Shown: positions 1 to 7,324 of the stretch, piece by piece
How positions within the stretch are numbered: the first letter of the stretch is position 1
How the letters are laid out: every line of letters begins with the position of its first letter
Assembly: GCA_014379885.1 (NCBI GenBank)
Contig: JACMKW010000596.1
Span: 1-12,811, forward strand
Direction: 5' to 3'
Source: Rhizobacter sp.
Lineage (GTDB): Bacteria; Pseudomonadota; Gammaproteobacteria; Burkholderiales; Burkholderiaceae
Length of the DNA: 12,811 nucleotides
Program-made: the position numbers and the translations under genes
The notes under the pieces: generated by a model
What the model was told of the DNA's origin: nothing
What the model saw: only the letters and a program-made list of their open reading frames with translations
The model's database searches: none

Positions 1-225
1 GGCAATCTCGTTCTCGAGATCGCGCTGCAACTCGGTGGTGGAAATGCCTGACTTCTTGCACAGCAACGCAAAATCACTCTGCGGGCTCTCCAGCAGCGCG
101 AGAAACACGTGCTCCAGATCGACTTCGTAGTTGCCACGCGCCATGCACAGGCTGGCTGCACGCTCGGCAGCGCGGCGGGTGGTGTCGTTGAGCTTGGAGA
201 TGAGGGTCTTGAGGTTGTTGGACAT
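1..225 (-). CDS. tssH: TssH/ClpV sheath-recycling AAA+ ATPase, N-terminal fragment
   Basis: This is the first 75 codons of ClpV, the hexameric cytoplasmic ATPase that disassembles contracted TssB/TssC sheath. The gene runs off the left edge, so only the N-terminal Clp_N domain is visible. The protein begins MSNNLKTLISKLNDTTRRA and continues with a Clp_N-like helical repeat that includes YEVDLEHVFLALLE at about residues 33-46. The ATPase modules are outside the window. The ATG at 223-225 is the only plausible start, but no clear Shine-Dalgarno sequence precedes it. The gene follows tssG by 48 bases on the same strand, the usual tssG-tssH order. Clp_N domains also occur in ClpA and ClpB; the T6SS context and the SNNLKTLI type of start favour ClpV. 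Confidence 0.93.
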   Translation of the reverse strand, partial: MSNNLKTLISKLNDTTRRAAERAASLCMARGNYEVDLEHVFLALLESPQSDFALLCKKSGISTTELQRDLENEIA

Positions 226-273
226 GTGGCGTGAAGGTGATGACAGCGATTGTTTTTATGGGGGTTTTGTGAC

Positions 274-1365
274 TTAGGCCGCCATGGCGGCATGGACGTC
301 ATAACGAACGTCACAGCGGTCAGCGTGCTGAGGGCGCGTCTGGACATAGGTGTCCCAGCCCAGGCGACCCGCAAAGGAAGATCGCTTTGAATCGAGCGCG
401 CTGCTTTGCACCGCGTCTGCGCGCAGGGTGAGGTTGATCTCGTATTCGAGGCTCACGCCGCTGAGCAGCGTCAACAACTCGCGCAATGCGGTGGCGCCGG
501 GCGCCCCGGGCAGGAAGCGCTGAAACAGCACATGCGTCAAGGGCCCGAGAATCACTTTGACGCGCAGATCACGCTGCCACACCCGCTCGCCTGACAAGGC
601 ATTGCGACCGAGCACGCCGTTGCTCCCCACGCCGAGCGCGGTTCGCGCGCTTGGCGGCAAGGTGTACCAACGGCCACAGAATTGCTCGATGCGCACGGGT
701 ACTCGCAGGTAACGTGACAACAGTTGCTGCAGTTGCTGCGCAGACAAGGCCCGCTGCTGCAAGGCCCCGGCGAAGAACGCCAGGCTTTCGTCGTTGACGC
801 CGCCCTCTTCCGGCTTGAGGCGGTCGTTCAGCGAAGTTTGCCCCACCCCTGCCAACGCCAACACCATGGGGGCAAAGCGGTTCTTGCGATCGGCCTCGTA
901 CTGCAGATGCAGCCGGCTCTTCTTCCAGCCCGCATAGAACAAGCTCACCGCGCGGTGGCTGAACATATCGAGGAAGCTGCGCGCGGACGCATCCTTCTGG
1001 TGAAGCTCTCTTTGCGCGATCTGTTCGGTGTAGATCAGGGGCAAGGTGCCGGCCAAACCCAGCATGCCCATGAAGGCCGGCGTGATCTCGATCCGCTCGA
1101 CCAGCGCGCGCTCATCTTCGCCATCATCGGGCGTCTTCTCGCGCCGAAGCACCTGCAGCGACTCAATCTCGCTCGCCGGAAATGACAGCGACGTCGAGTT
1201 GAGAAATCGCAACTCCGGTGGCAGCAACTCGCCACTGGCTCGTGGCTCGTCGCTGGCCAGCCAACGCTCCAGCAAACGCACCGCCTGAAAGAACTCAAAG
1301 CGGTGCGGCGCTTCGAACAATTGCTCGATCAGATCAACTGAGCGGCGCCGTTGCGGGGTAGGCAT
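274..1365 (-). CDS. tssG: TssG baseplate wedge protein (VasB/ImpH family)
   Basis: TssG forms the T6SS baseplate wedge together with TssE, TssF and TssK in the cytoplasm. The 363-residue product shows the family's N-terminal signature HRFEFFQAVRLLERW at residues 21-35. It also has the central PAFMGMLGLAGTLPLIYTE block, the FLDMFSHRAVSLFY block, a LRVPVRIEQFCGRW segment and a C-terminal RLGWDTYV motif. The length is normal for the family. The ATG at 1363-1365 lies inside the 3' end of tssF (37-base overlap, different frame) and has no good ribosome binding site, so translation is probably coupled to tssF. The stop is TAA at 274-276. Confidence 0.95.
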   Translation of the reverse strand: MPTPQRRRSVDLIEQLFEAPHRFEFFQAVRLLERWLASDEPRASGELLPPELRFLNSTSLSFPASEIESLQVLRREKTPDDGEDERALVERIEITPAFMGMLGLAGTLPLIYTEQIAQRELHQKDASARSFLDMFSHRAVSLFYAGWKKSRLHLQYEADRKNRFAPMVLALAGVGQTSLNDRLKPEEGGVNDESLAFFAGALQQRALSAQQLQQLLSRYLRVPVRIEQFCGRWYTLPPSARTALGVGSNGVLGRNALSGERVWQRDLRVKVILGPLTHVLFQRFLPGAPGATALRELLTLLSGVSLEYEINLTLRADAVQSSALDSKRSSFAGRLGWDTYVQTRPQHADRCDVRYDVHAAMAA

Positions 1366-3218
1366 TGGAACAAGGTTTGTTGCGTGCGGGCCGAGATGAC
1401 CGTCAACTGCGAGAAGCTGTTGATGTGCACATACAGGCCGAAGAAGCGGTCGAGCAATGCGGCAAAAAGACTCAGGCCCGTGCCGACGTAGCTGTCTTCG
1501 TCAACCATGAGGCGCACTTCCGTGCCGCGCACAAAGCTGGCGAAGGGCTCGCCGGCGAGCCAGGCAGTCGCCGGCGCGAACTCGATAGACACAATGCCGT
1601 CGACCTGTCGCCTGTTGGTGGCGTCACGTGGCAAGTCATACAGGCGAAGCATTTCCTTGAGCGCCTCGACACCACGACCGCTCAACGACAGGTGGTTCAG
1701 CGACAAATGCGAAATGAGCCGCCACAGGCTGCCACGGCCGCGCTCGAAGCGGTAGCTCGCCGTGGGCTTGCGCAAGAGTTTGATCTCGCGCGCGATGCTG
1801 CCGCCTTCGATGAACAAGTCACCACCCGCGTTGCCGAAGCTGAGCAGGCACGGCAAGTCGCGATTGGTGGCGGTGACGTGCAGAGACAAGGTGTCGGTTT
1901 GTGGCTGCGCCGGGTCGAAGTCGATGTCGACGATCGACAACTCCAGCTCATAACCAGGGCTGACTGCCGCCACCGCCTCATCAACGTGAGCGTGCCAGTA
2001 GCGGCCTGGTGGGCCTTCGCCGGGTGCGTCGCCTTCGCCCAGCAAGTCGTCGTGCTGCAACGAGAAGAAGGGCCGAAACTCGTCGATCGAATCACCATGC
2101 GGCGTTTGCTTGACGCGAAACACCTTGTCGATGGAGTAAACCTCATAGCCAAACGCACGCCGCGCATCGACCACAACGGGGTATTGGGTGGCAGCGTGCG
2201 TCACGCGGATCGGGTCGGCGTTCTGCTTGAACAGATTGACCACAGGCGTACACCCGAGCGCAAAGTTGCGCGCCGAGACGCTCTCAAGCGCGCGGGCTTG
2301 GTCGGAGTCGGCGCGCAGCCCCGACAACACAAAATGCAAGGTGATGATGCGCGGGCCTGCCGCGTCCTCGGCGCCTTCAGCACCTTGCCCGCCGGAAGCG
2401 ACTCGCGGCAAGGGCAGATCAATGAAGTTGAATTTGTCGGGGAATGCAAAGTATTCGGTGAGCAACCGGTAAGCCGGGTGCGAGCGCTCGTCGTAGTCGA
2501 TCAGCGCTTCGTCAGCTGCAAAACCGACCAGCTCGGGGAGCTTCTTGTACGGGCCCGACCAGGGCCCGTGGGCCGTGGTCTGCACCATCACCGCCATCAC
2601 GCGATTGCACAGCACCTCGCGCAGCAGGCTGATCTGTGAAGCCTCGCCATCGAGATAGACACGCAGCGTGTCGCCCAAGGCAGCCCACGACACCTGGGCT
2701 GACAGCAACTCAAGCTGCAGTGAGATGGCCGAGGTGGCCGATTGGGGCAGCCGCGTGCCTTCAGGCGCCATCACCGCGTTGCGGTAAGACGCTGAGCGAA
2801 GCCTGATTGGCGCCAAAGACACGTCATAGGCCGACCGGAATTTACATGGCACGCCGCGCACGGGTCGGGAATTCAGAGCCGTGCCGCGCTCGATCACCAC
2901 AGGCGCGCTCATCTGCCCGGCCACGCCGCTGATGTCGAACTGCGCGATCGAGCACGAAGGGAACGGGCGCAGGTAATGCGGGTAGAGGACGTCGAGCAGC
3001 GATTCGGTGACCAGCGGAAAGTCGTCGTCGATCCGCTTGTGCACGCGGGCAGCAAGCAAGGCAAACGACTGGATCAGCCGCTCGACGTGCGGATCTTCGG
3101 ACACGTCGGCACCCAGCATCAAGCGCCCGGCGATTTTCGGGTAGTCGGCTGCGAAGTGCTTGGCCGACCCACGCAGCCGCGACAGCTCCGCTTCGTAATA
3201 GGGCAGCAGATCTCTCAT
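1329..3218 (-). CDS. tssF: TssF baseplate wedge protein (VasA/ImpG family)
   Basis: TssF is the large wedge subunit of the T6SS baseplate and works in a complex with TssG and TssE. The 629-residue product has the standard TssF N-terminus: LLPYYEAELSRLR at residues 4-16, DYPKIAGRL at 25-33, EDPHVERLIQSFALLAARV at 41-59 and LLDVLYPHYLRPFPS at 74-88. The length is typical of the family. Its ATG overlaps the tssE stop codon in an ATGA arrangement (3215-3218), a sign of coupled translation, and I see no strong ribosome binding site of its own. Its 3' end overlaps tssG by 37 bases. I see no frameshift. Confidence 0.96.
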   Translation of the reverse strand: MRDLLPYYEAELSRLRGSAKHFAADYPKIAGRLMLGADVSEDPHVERLIQSFALLAARVHKRIDDDFPLVTESLLDVLYPHYLRPFPSCSIAQFDISGVAGQMSAPVVIERGTALNSRPVRGVPCKFRSAYDVSLAPIRLRSASYRNAVMAPEGTRLPQSATSAISLQLELLSAQVSWAALGDTLRVYLDGEASQISLLREVLCNRVMAVMVQTTAHGPWSGPYKKLPELVGFAADEALIDYDERSHPAYRLLTEYFAFPDKFNFIDLPLPRVASGGQGAEGAEDAAGPRIITLHFVLSGLRADSDQARALESVSARNFALGCTPVVNLFKQNADPIRVTHAATQYPVVVDARRAFGYEVYSIDKVFRVKQTPHGDSIDEFRPFFSLQHDDLLGEGDAPGEGPPGRYWHAHVDEAVAAVSPGYELELSIVDIDFDPAQPQTDTLSLHVTATNRDLPCLLSFGNAGGDLFIEGGSIAREIKLLRKPTASYRFERGRGSLWRLISHLSLNHLSLSGRGVEALKEMLRLYDLPRDATNRRQVDGIVSIEFAPATAWLAGEPFASFVRGTEVRLMVDEDSYVGTGLSLFAALLDRFFGLYVHINSFSQLTVISARTQQTLFQCLPRNGAAQLI

Positions 3219-3712
3219 GCCAGCGCCGCTCGAACAGCGCCGCCGCCGCGTTGGCGCGCCACGGAATAGCGTTGAACGCTGGGCTCGAAACGCGCATCGA
3301 AACTGACTTGCTCACCCACATCCGACACGCGCAAGGTCGCTCGAATGGTGAAGTTCAACCGGTTGAACTCGTGCCCTTCGGCCTCCAGCGAGACATTCAC
3401 GGCACGCAAGCGGCCGTCTTGCCGCTCGATGGATTGCTGTATGGCCTGGCAAATGAAATCGCGATCCAGGCCGCTGGACAAACTGCGCGAGGCGAAGTCG
3501 GTCACGCCGTAGTTGGCGACTGATCGGGCGCTCAAAGGAAACTGCCGCTGCTCGTCGTCAGTCAAAGCGCTGCGGGTGTTGAGCAAGGCTTCCAGATCGG
3601 CCGCTACCGAATCCTTCAACTCGTCGAGCGACAAACCGGGCAGCACTTCGCCCGGCCGTTCATTCAACGACTTGTGAATCAACTTGTCGAGCAAACTGGG
3701 CGCGTAACGCAT
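3215..3712 (-). CDS. tssE: TssE baseplate protein (gp25-like)
   Basis: TssE is the homologue of phage T4 gp25 and helps start sheath polymerisation at the baseplate. The 165-residue product has the signature EALLNTR at residues 41-47, preceded by LSLDELKDSVAADL. The gp25 core follows, with NYGVTDF and a C-terminal EFNRLNFTIRATLRV strand region. The ATG at 3710-3712 is followed by family-like sequence, and an in-frame stop lies a short way upstream, so no longer form is possible. No clear Shine-Dalgarno sequence precedes it. The gene is separated from hcp by 97 bases that contain a strong terminator, so its expression should be lower than that of hcp. It overlaps tssF by four bases (ATGA). Confidence 0.94.
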   Translation of the reverse strand: MRYAPSLLDKLIHKSLNERPGEVLPGLSLDELKDSVAADLEALLNTRSALTDDEQRQFPLSARSVANYGVTDFASRSLSSGLDRDFICQAIQQSIERQDGRLRAVNVSLEAEGHEFNRLNFTIRATLRVSDVGEQVSFDARFEPSVQRYSVARQRGGGAVRAALA

Positions 3713-3761
3713 GCGCTGAGACCGTGAAAACGAGCTTCAAACACAAAGCCGGCACAGCAAG

Positions 3762-3787
3762 AAAAAGGGCCGCGATGCACGCGGCCC
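3762..3787 (-). terminator. Intrinsic terminator after hcp, upstream of tssE
   Basis: Read on the minus strand, an 8-bp GC-only stem (GGGCCGCG at 3780-3787 paired with CGCGGCCC at 3767-3774) closes a 5-base loop. It is followed directly by TTTTT (3762-3766). This is a textbook Rho-independent terminator placed 23 bases past the hcp stop codon. It lies inside the tssB-to-tssH gene series, so it probably works as a partial terminator that keeps Hcp mRNA abundant relative to the baseplate genes. The position and structure are seen directly; the partial read-through is inference. Confidence 0.85.
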
Positions 3788-3809
3788 CTCGTGCCGGATC
3801 AGAGAAAAA

Positions 3810-4316
3810 TCAGGCAGCAGCCTTGTTGGAGGCGAGATCCCAACCAGCCGGGTCGTTGCCGACGTTGGCAGAACCGTCAGTCTTGGAACCCTTGTGCAGC
3901 CAGGTGATCTTGGCGTACTTCAGTGCAAAGGTTTCCACCGGCAGGCCGGAAGCCGGCACGGCCATGTCGGTCTGGGCGACGATGGCGTTGGTCAGCTTGA
4001 TGGTGAGGTAGTTGGTGCGCACGCTGCCGGTGGCACGGAAGAACTGAATTTCCACGTCGTATGCATAGGCGGCCGAGCTAGCCTCCCACAGGTAGACGCT
4101 GGCCTTGTCAATGTCTTTGGTGAAGCTCATCAGGCCGTGCTCGCAACGCTCAGCGGTATGGCCACCCGAGGACGAAGCAGTTGCCGACTTCGGCTGCACG
4201 ATGCTGTGCGCCCAAGACGTCACTTCCAGCCAATCCTTGTGATCCGCATCGAGCGACTCACCTGGAATGTCTTTGGAGTTGGTCTTTTTCGTGAACTTGA
4301 CGTAGATGTCTTTCAT
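3810..4316 (-). CDS. hcp: Hcp (TssD), T6SS inner-tube protein
   Basis: Hcp forms hexameric rings that stack into the inner tube and is secreted on firing; small effectors can ride in the ring lumen. The 168-residue product begins MKDIYVKFTKK and carries the Hcp landmarks DWLEVTSWAHSIVQP (residues 28-42), HTAERCEHG (53-61), FTKDIDKAS (65-73) and ETFALKYAKITW (128-139). The N-terminal loop and the C-terminal tail rich in Gly, Ser and Asn make it slightly longer than the shortest Hcp proteins, as in many Burkholderiales. There is no enzymatic extension, so it is a structural Hcp. The ribosome binding site AAGGGA (4325-4330) lies 8 bases before the ATG. The gene sits 59 bases after tssC and is followed by a terminator. 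Confidence 0.97.
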   Translation of the reverse strand: MKDIYVKFTKKTNSKDIPGESLDADHKDWLEVTSWAHSIVQPKSATASSSGGHTAERCEHGLMSFTKDIDKASVYLWEASSAAYAYDVEIQFFRATGSVRTNYLTIKLTNAIVAQTDMAVPASGLPVETFALKYAKITWLHKGSKTDGSANVGNDPAGWDLASNKAAA

Positions 4317-4375
4317 TTATGTATTCCCTTGAGTACGTAGAAAACCGAGCTTCGCGAGCGAATGAAACCCGGCGC

Positions 4376-5863
4376 TTAGCCGCCTGCCCCGGTGGGCAGC
4401 TCGGCAACCAACCGCAACGAGACTGAAAGCTCGTCGAGTTGAAAGTGCGGCCGCAAGAATGCAACCGCGCGATAAACCCCAGGCTTGCCGGGAACTTCAG
4501 ACACTTGCACCGTACCCTCGCGCAGCGGGAACTTGGCTTTTTGCTCGTGCGAGGCGTCGTCAGAGCTGAGGATGTACTGGCTCAACCACTGGTTGAGGTA
4601 GGTCTGCACGTTTTCGACACTGGCGAAGCTGCCGATCTTGTCGCGCATCATGGCCTTCATGTAGTGCGAGATGCGCGAGACGGCGAACATGTATTGCAAC
4701 TGCGCCGACAGTGACGCATTGGCGTTGGCCGAGTCGGAGTCGTATTTCTTGGTCTTCTGCGCTGACTGCGCACCGAAGAAGGCGGCGTAGTCAGTGTTCT
4801 TGCAGTGAACCAATGGGATGAAGCCCAGGTCGCTCAACTCTTTTTCGCGCCGATCGGTGATGGCGATTTCGGTGGGGCACTTGAGCGCCACTTCACCGTC
4901 ATCGGTCTTGAAAGTGTGCGTTGGCAGATCTTCAACCAGACCACCACCTTCAACGCCACGGATCGCAGCGCACCAACCGTAGGCCTCGAACGCCGCTGTC
5001 AGGCGCGCCGCGAATGCATACGACGCATTCACCCACAGGTACTTGGCGTGGTTGGAGCCGTCAACGTCTTCCACGAAGTTGAAGCCTTCGGTGGCGGTGC
5101 CGTTTTTCGGGTTGAAGGGCAGGCGGCCGAGAAAACGCGGCAGCGTGAGCCCGACATAGCGTGAATCTTCGGATTCGCGGAACGACTTCCACTTCGCGTA
5201 CTCGACCGTATCGAACACCTTCGACAGGTCGCGCGGGCGGCCCATGTCGGTGTAGGTTTCGAGGCCGAACAGCTCGGGCGACGCCGCACTGATGAACGGC
5301 GCATGAGCTGCCGCGGCCACGTGGGCCATCTGCTCAGCGAAATACATGTCTTCGGCCTGGCGACCGATGTCGAAGTCGCCGATCAATGCACCGAAAGGCG
5401 CACCACCAAAAGTGCCGAACTCTTCTTCGTACACCTTCTTGAAAAGCGCGCTCTGGTCGAAGTCGATCGCGGTCTTGAAGTCACGAACCAGTTCTTTCTT
5501 GGTCGTATTCAGCACCTTGATCTTGATCTGCTCGCCCGTGCTGGTGTGTTTGCACAGGTAGTGCAAGCCACGCCACGACGATTCCAGTTTCTGGAACTCT
5601 GCACCGTGCATCACTTCGCTCAGTTGGGCCGAGATCAACTGATCAAGTTCGGCAACACGTGCATCCAGCGTGGCTGACAGGTTGTCAGACACCACCACCG
5701 TGCCTTGCAAAACTTCCTTGACGAGCTCGCCAATGATGTCTTTGGCCCGACTGTGCTCGGTGGCGGTCTTGGCAACCTTGCTTTGCGCGACGATGTCGTC
5801 GAGCAACCCGAGTTCGGTGGTGCCAGCTGCGCCCGTACCCTTGGCTTGCGATGCTGTGGTCAT
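4376..5863 (-). CDS. tssC: TssC sheath large subunit (VipB/ImpC family)
   Basis: TssC assembles with TssB into the contractile sheath around the Hcp tube. The 495-residue product is full length. It has the N-terminal helix ELGLLDDIVAQSKV (residues 17-30), SSWRGLHYL at 95-103, the central FGALIGDFDIG and LPRFLGRLPF segments, and a C-terminal ending with LDELSVSLRLVAELP. The N-terminal helix corresponds in position to the ClpV-binding helix known from Vibrio VipB. The start is ATG at 5861-5863 with AGGAG (minus-strand reading of 5870-5874) 6 bases upstream. Only three bases separate it from tssB, which indicates one transcript and stoichiometric expression. Confidence 0.97.
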   Translation of the reverse strand: MTTASQAKGTGAAGTTELGLLDDIVAQSKVAKTATEHSRAKDIIGELVKEVLQGTVVVSDNLSATLDARVAELDQLISAQLSEVMHGAEFQKLESSWRGLHYLCKHTSTGEQIKIKVLNTTKKELVRDFKTAIDFDQSALFKKVYEEEFGTFGGAPFGALIGDFDIGRQAEDMYFAEQMAHVAAAAHAPFISAASPELFGLETYTDMGRPRDLSKVFDTVEYAKWKSFRESEDSRYVGLTLPRFLGRLPFNPKNGTATEGFNFVEDVDGSNHAKYLWVNASYAFAARLTAAFEAYGWCAAIRGVEGGGLVEDLPTHTFKTDDGEVALKCPTEIAITDRREKELSDLGFIPLVHCKNTDYAAFFGAQSAQKTKKYDSDSANANASLSAQLQYMFAVSRISHYMKAMMRDKIGSFASVENVQTYLNQWLSQYILSSDDASHEQKAKFPLREGTVQVSEVPGKPGVYRAVAFLRPHFQLDELSVSLRLVAELPTGAGG

Positions 5864-5866
5864 GAC

Positions 5867-6382
5867 TTACTCCTGGTCCTTGCCGGCTTCTTGACCGAGC
5901 TGCTTGAGCTTCTCGGTGTTGCTGAGCACGTCGCTCAACACGTCTTCGAGCTTGTCGTTGCCAGCCAGCTTGTTGCGCAGGTCGGACAGCTTGGTGCGCG
6001 CCTCCAACAGCTTGCGCAGCGGCTCGACTTGCTGCACCACGGCCTCGGGGCTGAAATCGTCGAGCGACTTGAACTGAAGGTTGACCGCGAACTCGCCGCC
6101 ACCTTCGCTCAGCTTGTTCTTGACACGGTAGCTGGCCTTGGGCGCCATGCCGTCGAGCACTTCGTCGAAGTTGTCGAGGTCGACATTGACAAACTTGCGC
6201 TCCTTCAGCTTGGGCAGCGGGTTGTTTGGGTCTTGCTGACCGGTGAAGTCACCCCTCACACCCATGACGAATGGGAGCTCCTTGCTCTCGATCGCATCAC
6301 CGATCTCCACGTCATAAGAGAGCTGAACGCGCGGGGGGCGAACACGCTCGAGACGCTTTTGAACACTGTCTTTCTTGGCCAT
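5867..6382 (-). CDS. tssB: TssB sheath small subunit (VipA/ImpB family)
   Basis: TssB pairs with TssC to build the T6SS sheath. The 171-residue product starts MAKKDSVQKRLERVRPPRV. It shows the family core ELPFVMGV (residues 35-42), LKERKFV (59-65) and DLDNFDEVL (68-76), followed by a predicted coiled C-terminal half ending in a charged tail. The length is normal. The ATG at 6380-6382 follows AGAGGA (6387-6392) with a 4-base gap. The gene comes 32 bases after the TPR lipoprotein gene and ends three bases before tssC. Confidence 0.97.
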   Translation of the reverse strand: MAKKDSVQKRLERVRPPRVQLSYDVEIGDAIESKELPFVMGVRGDFTGQQDPNNPLPKLKERKFVNVDLDNFDEVLDGMAPKASYRVKNKLSEGGGEFAVNLQFKSLDDFSPEAVVQQVEPLRKLLEARTKLSDLRNKLAGNDKLEDVLSDVLSNTEKLKQLGQEAGKDQE

Positions 6383-6414
6383 GATGTCCTCTCTGGATGC
6401 AGTCGGCGTAGATC

Positions 6415-7056
6415 TCAGCCCTTCAGGGCGTCGAACGGGTTGCGTTTGGGTTCATTCACCGGCGTGGAAGCCGGCGCGTTGGGCGCAACGGGCGCAAGGC
6501 GACGCACGGGCGGTGGGAGACGAACGGCAGGCTTGTCAGTGGCGAGCGGTGCAGCGACGGGTTGCGCTGGCGGAAGAATGGACTCACCCAGCGCTTCACG
6601 CATGATGCGGGCGAGCGTTTGTGCCTCTTCACGCGTGGTGCCAGACATCGCGTTGGCAAGCCGCAGCTGCTCAAGTGCGTAGGCTGAAACCCGCAGGCCG
6701 CTCACGGCCATGATGCTTTTTGCGGTGTTGTCGGTGGTGTCACGCTGCAGCACTTCTTGGGCAGCAGTGATTGCCGAGCCGTAGTTGCGCGCATCAAACT
6801 GCGCCTGAGCAATGCGTGACCAGGGCTGCTTCTTTGAAGGATCAGCCTTGGCTGCCTTTTCGTAGAAGCCCATGGCCTCCACGACGCCACCCTTTCGGTG
6901 AGCCTCTTCGGCCGAAGCCATCAAGTCGGCATAGGTGGGCGGCATCAACGCCTTCACCGGCGACGGCGCGCTGGAACAAGCACCGAGGAAGAGAAACCCA
7001 CTTGCAAGCATGCAAGCCACCAGGGGCCGTTGCAAACTCTGGACAGAAAAATTCAC
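6415..7056 (-). CDS. TPR-containing lipoprotein, T6SS accessory (TagM-like position)
   Basis: The product is a predicted outer-membrane lipoprotein that opens the sheath operon. With the GTG start at 7054-7056 it has 213 residues. A signal peptide with hydrophobic stretch LVACMLASGFLFLGA ends in a lipobox L-G-A-C, with the lipidated Cys at residue 27 followed by Ser. Residues about 44-110 look like two tetratricopeptide repeats (ADLMASAEEAHRKGG and then NYGSAITAAQEVL). Residues after about 158 are rich in Pro and Ala and probably disordered. I chose the GTG because GAGGGAG (7064-7070) sits 7 bases upstream; an in-frame TTG at 7107 would add 17 residues but has no ribosome binding site and would extend the signal peptide oddly. 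Burkholderia T6SS loci carry a similar lipoprotein (TagM) near tssB; I infer kinship from position and architecture only. It may interact with the TssJ/TssM membrane complex. Confidence 0.85.
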   Translation of the reverse strand: MNFSVQSLQRPLVACMLASGFLFLGACSSAPSPVKALMPPTYADLMASAEEAHRKGGVVEAMGFYEKAAKADPSKKQPWSRIAQAQFDARNYGSAITAAQEVLQRDTTDNTAKSIMAVSGLRVSAYALEQLRLANAMSGTTREEAQTLARIMREALGESILPPAQPVAAPLATDKPAVRLPPPVRRLAPVAPNAPASTPVNEPKRNPFDALKG

Positions 7057-7324
7057 CAACCAACTCCCTCGAATCAGCTCGCTCAGCAAGCTCTTAAAAG
7101 TACGCAAACAACTCTGAAACCAGATGCGTCAATGCCGAATTAAATCGCAAATATCTGCAATGGCCGCAAGGCTTACGTGATGTTACCGAGTCGTTGGAAC
7201 CGGGCCATCCCTCTCTTGGGGGCCGAAGGCGAAACCGTGTGTTCACGCCTTTAAACTGCGGGGTCTCGCGGCACGTTTGCGGCGGGTCTTGCCGACAAAA
7301 GACAAGGCGCGATTGAAGTCGAAG
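7057..7324. promoter_or_regulatory. Divergent control region between the two T6SS arms
   Basis: This is the only sizeable gap between divergent genes, so promoters for both the TPR-lipoprotein/sheath arm and the tssJ arm should lie here. On the minus strand, TTTAAT (7139-7144) is a fair -10 candidate, with a poor -35 TTGCGG (7164-7169) at a 19-base spacing. Three copies of GCAA stand at 7147-7150, 7157-7160 and 7166-7169, about one helical turn apart. I found no sigma-54 site: GGCAC at 7270-7274 has the wrong spacing to its TTTGC. No gene fits here. The location is well supported by gene layout, but the exact promoter elements are weak. Confidence 0.6.
7064..7070 (-). promoter_or_regulatory. 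Ribosome binding site that fixes the GTG start of the TPR lipoprotein
   Basis: Minus-strand reading gives GAGGGAG, ending 7 bases before the GTG at 7054-7056. It is the strongest Shine-Dalgarno match in this stretch and decides the start against the upstream TTG at 7107. Confidence 0.75.

Noticed and set aside
1365..2639. 424-codon plus-strand open frame opposite tssF
   Set aside because: It is antisense to TssF, which has clear family motifs. The product is rich in Arg, Gln and Val without family features.
5705..6682. 325-codon plus-strand open frame opposite tssC, tssB and the TPR lipoprotein gene
   Set aside because: It crosses three confident minus-strand genes and their boundaries. Its Leu- and Val-rich start mirrors the antisense of TssB.
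7203..7223. Possible hairpin around CCC and GGGGG in the divergent region
   Set aside because: Pairing is limited to two 3-bp blocks with an internal loop and no T-run.
7270..7280. Possible sigma-54 promoter (GGCAC and TTTGC) ahead of tssJ
   Set aside because: Only 7 bases separate the GG and GC doublets, where sigma-54 sites need 10.
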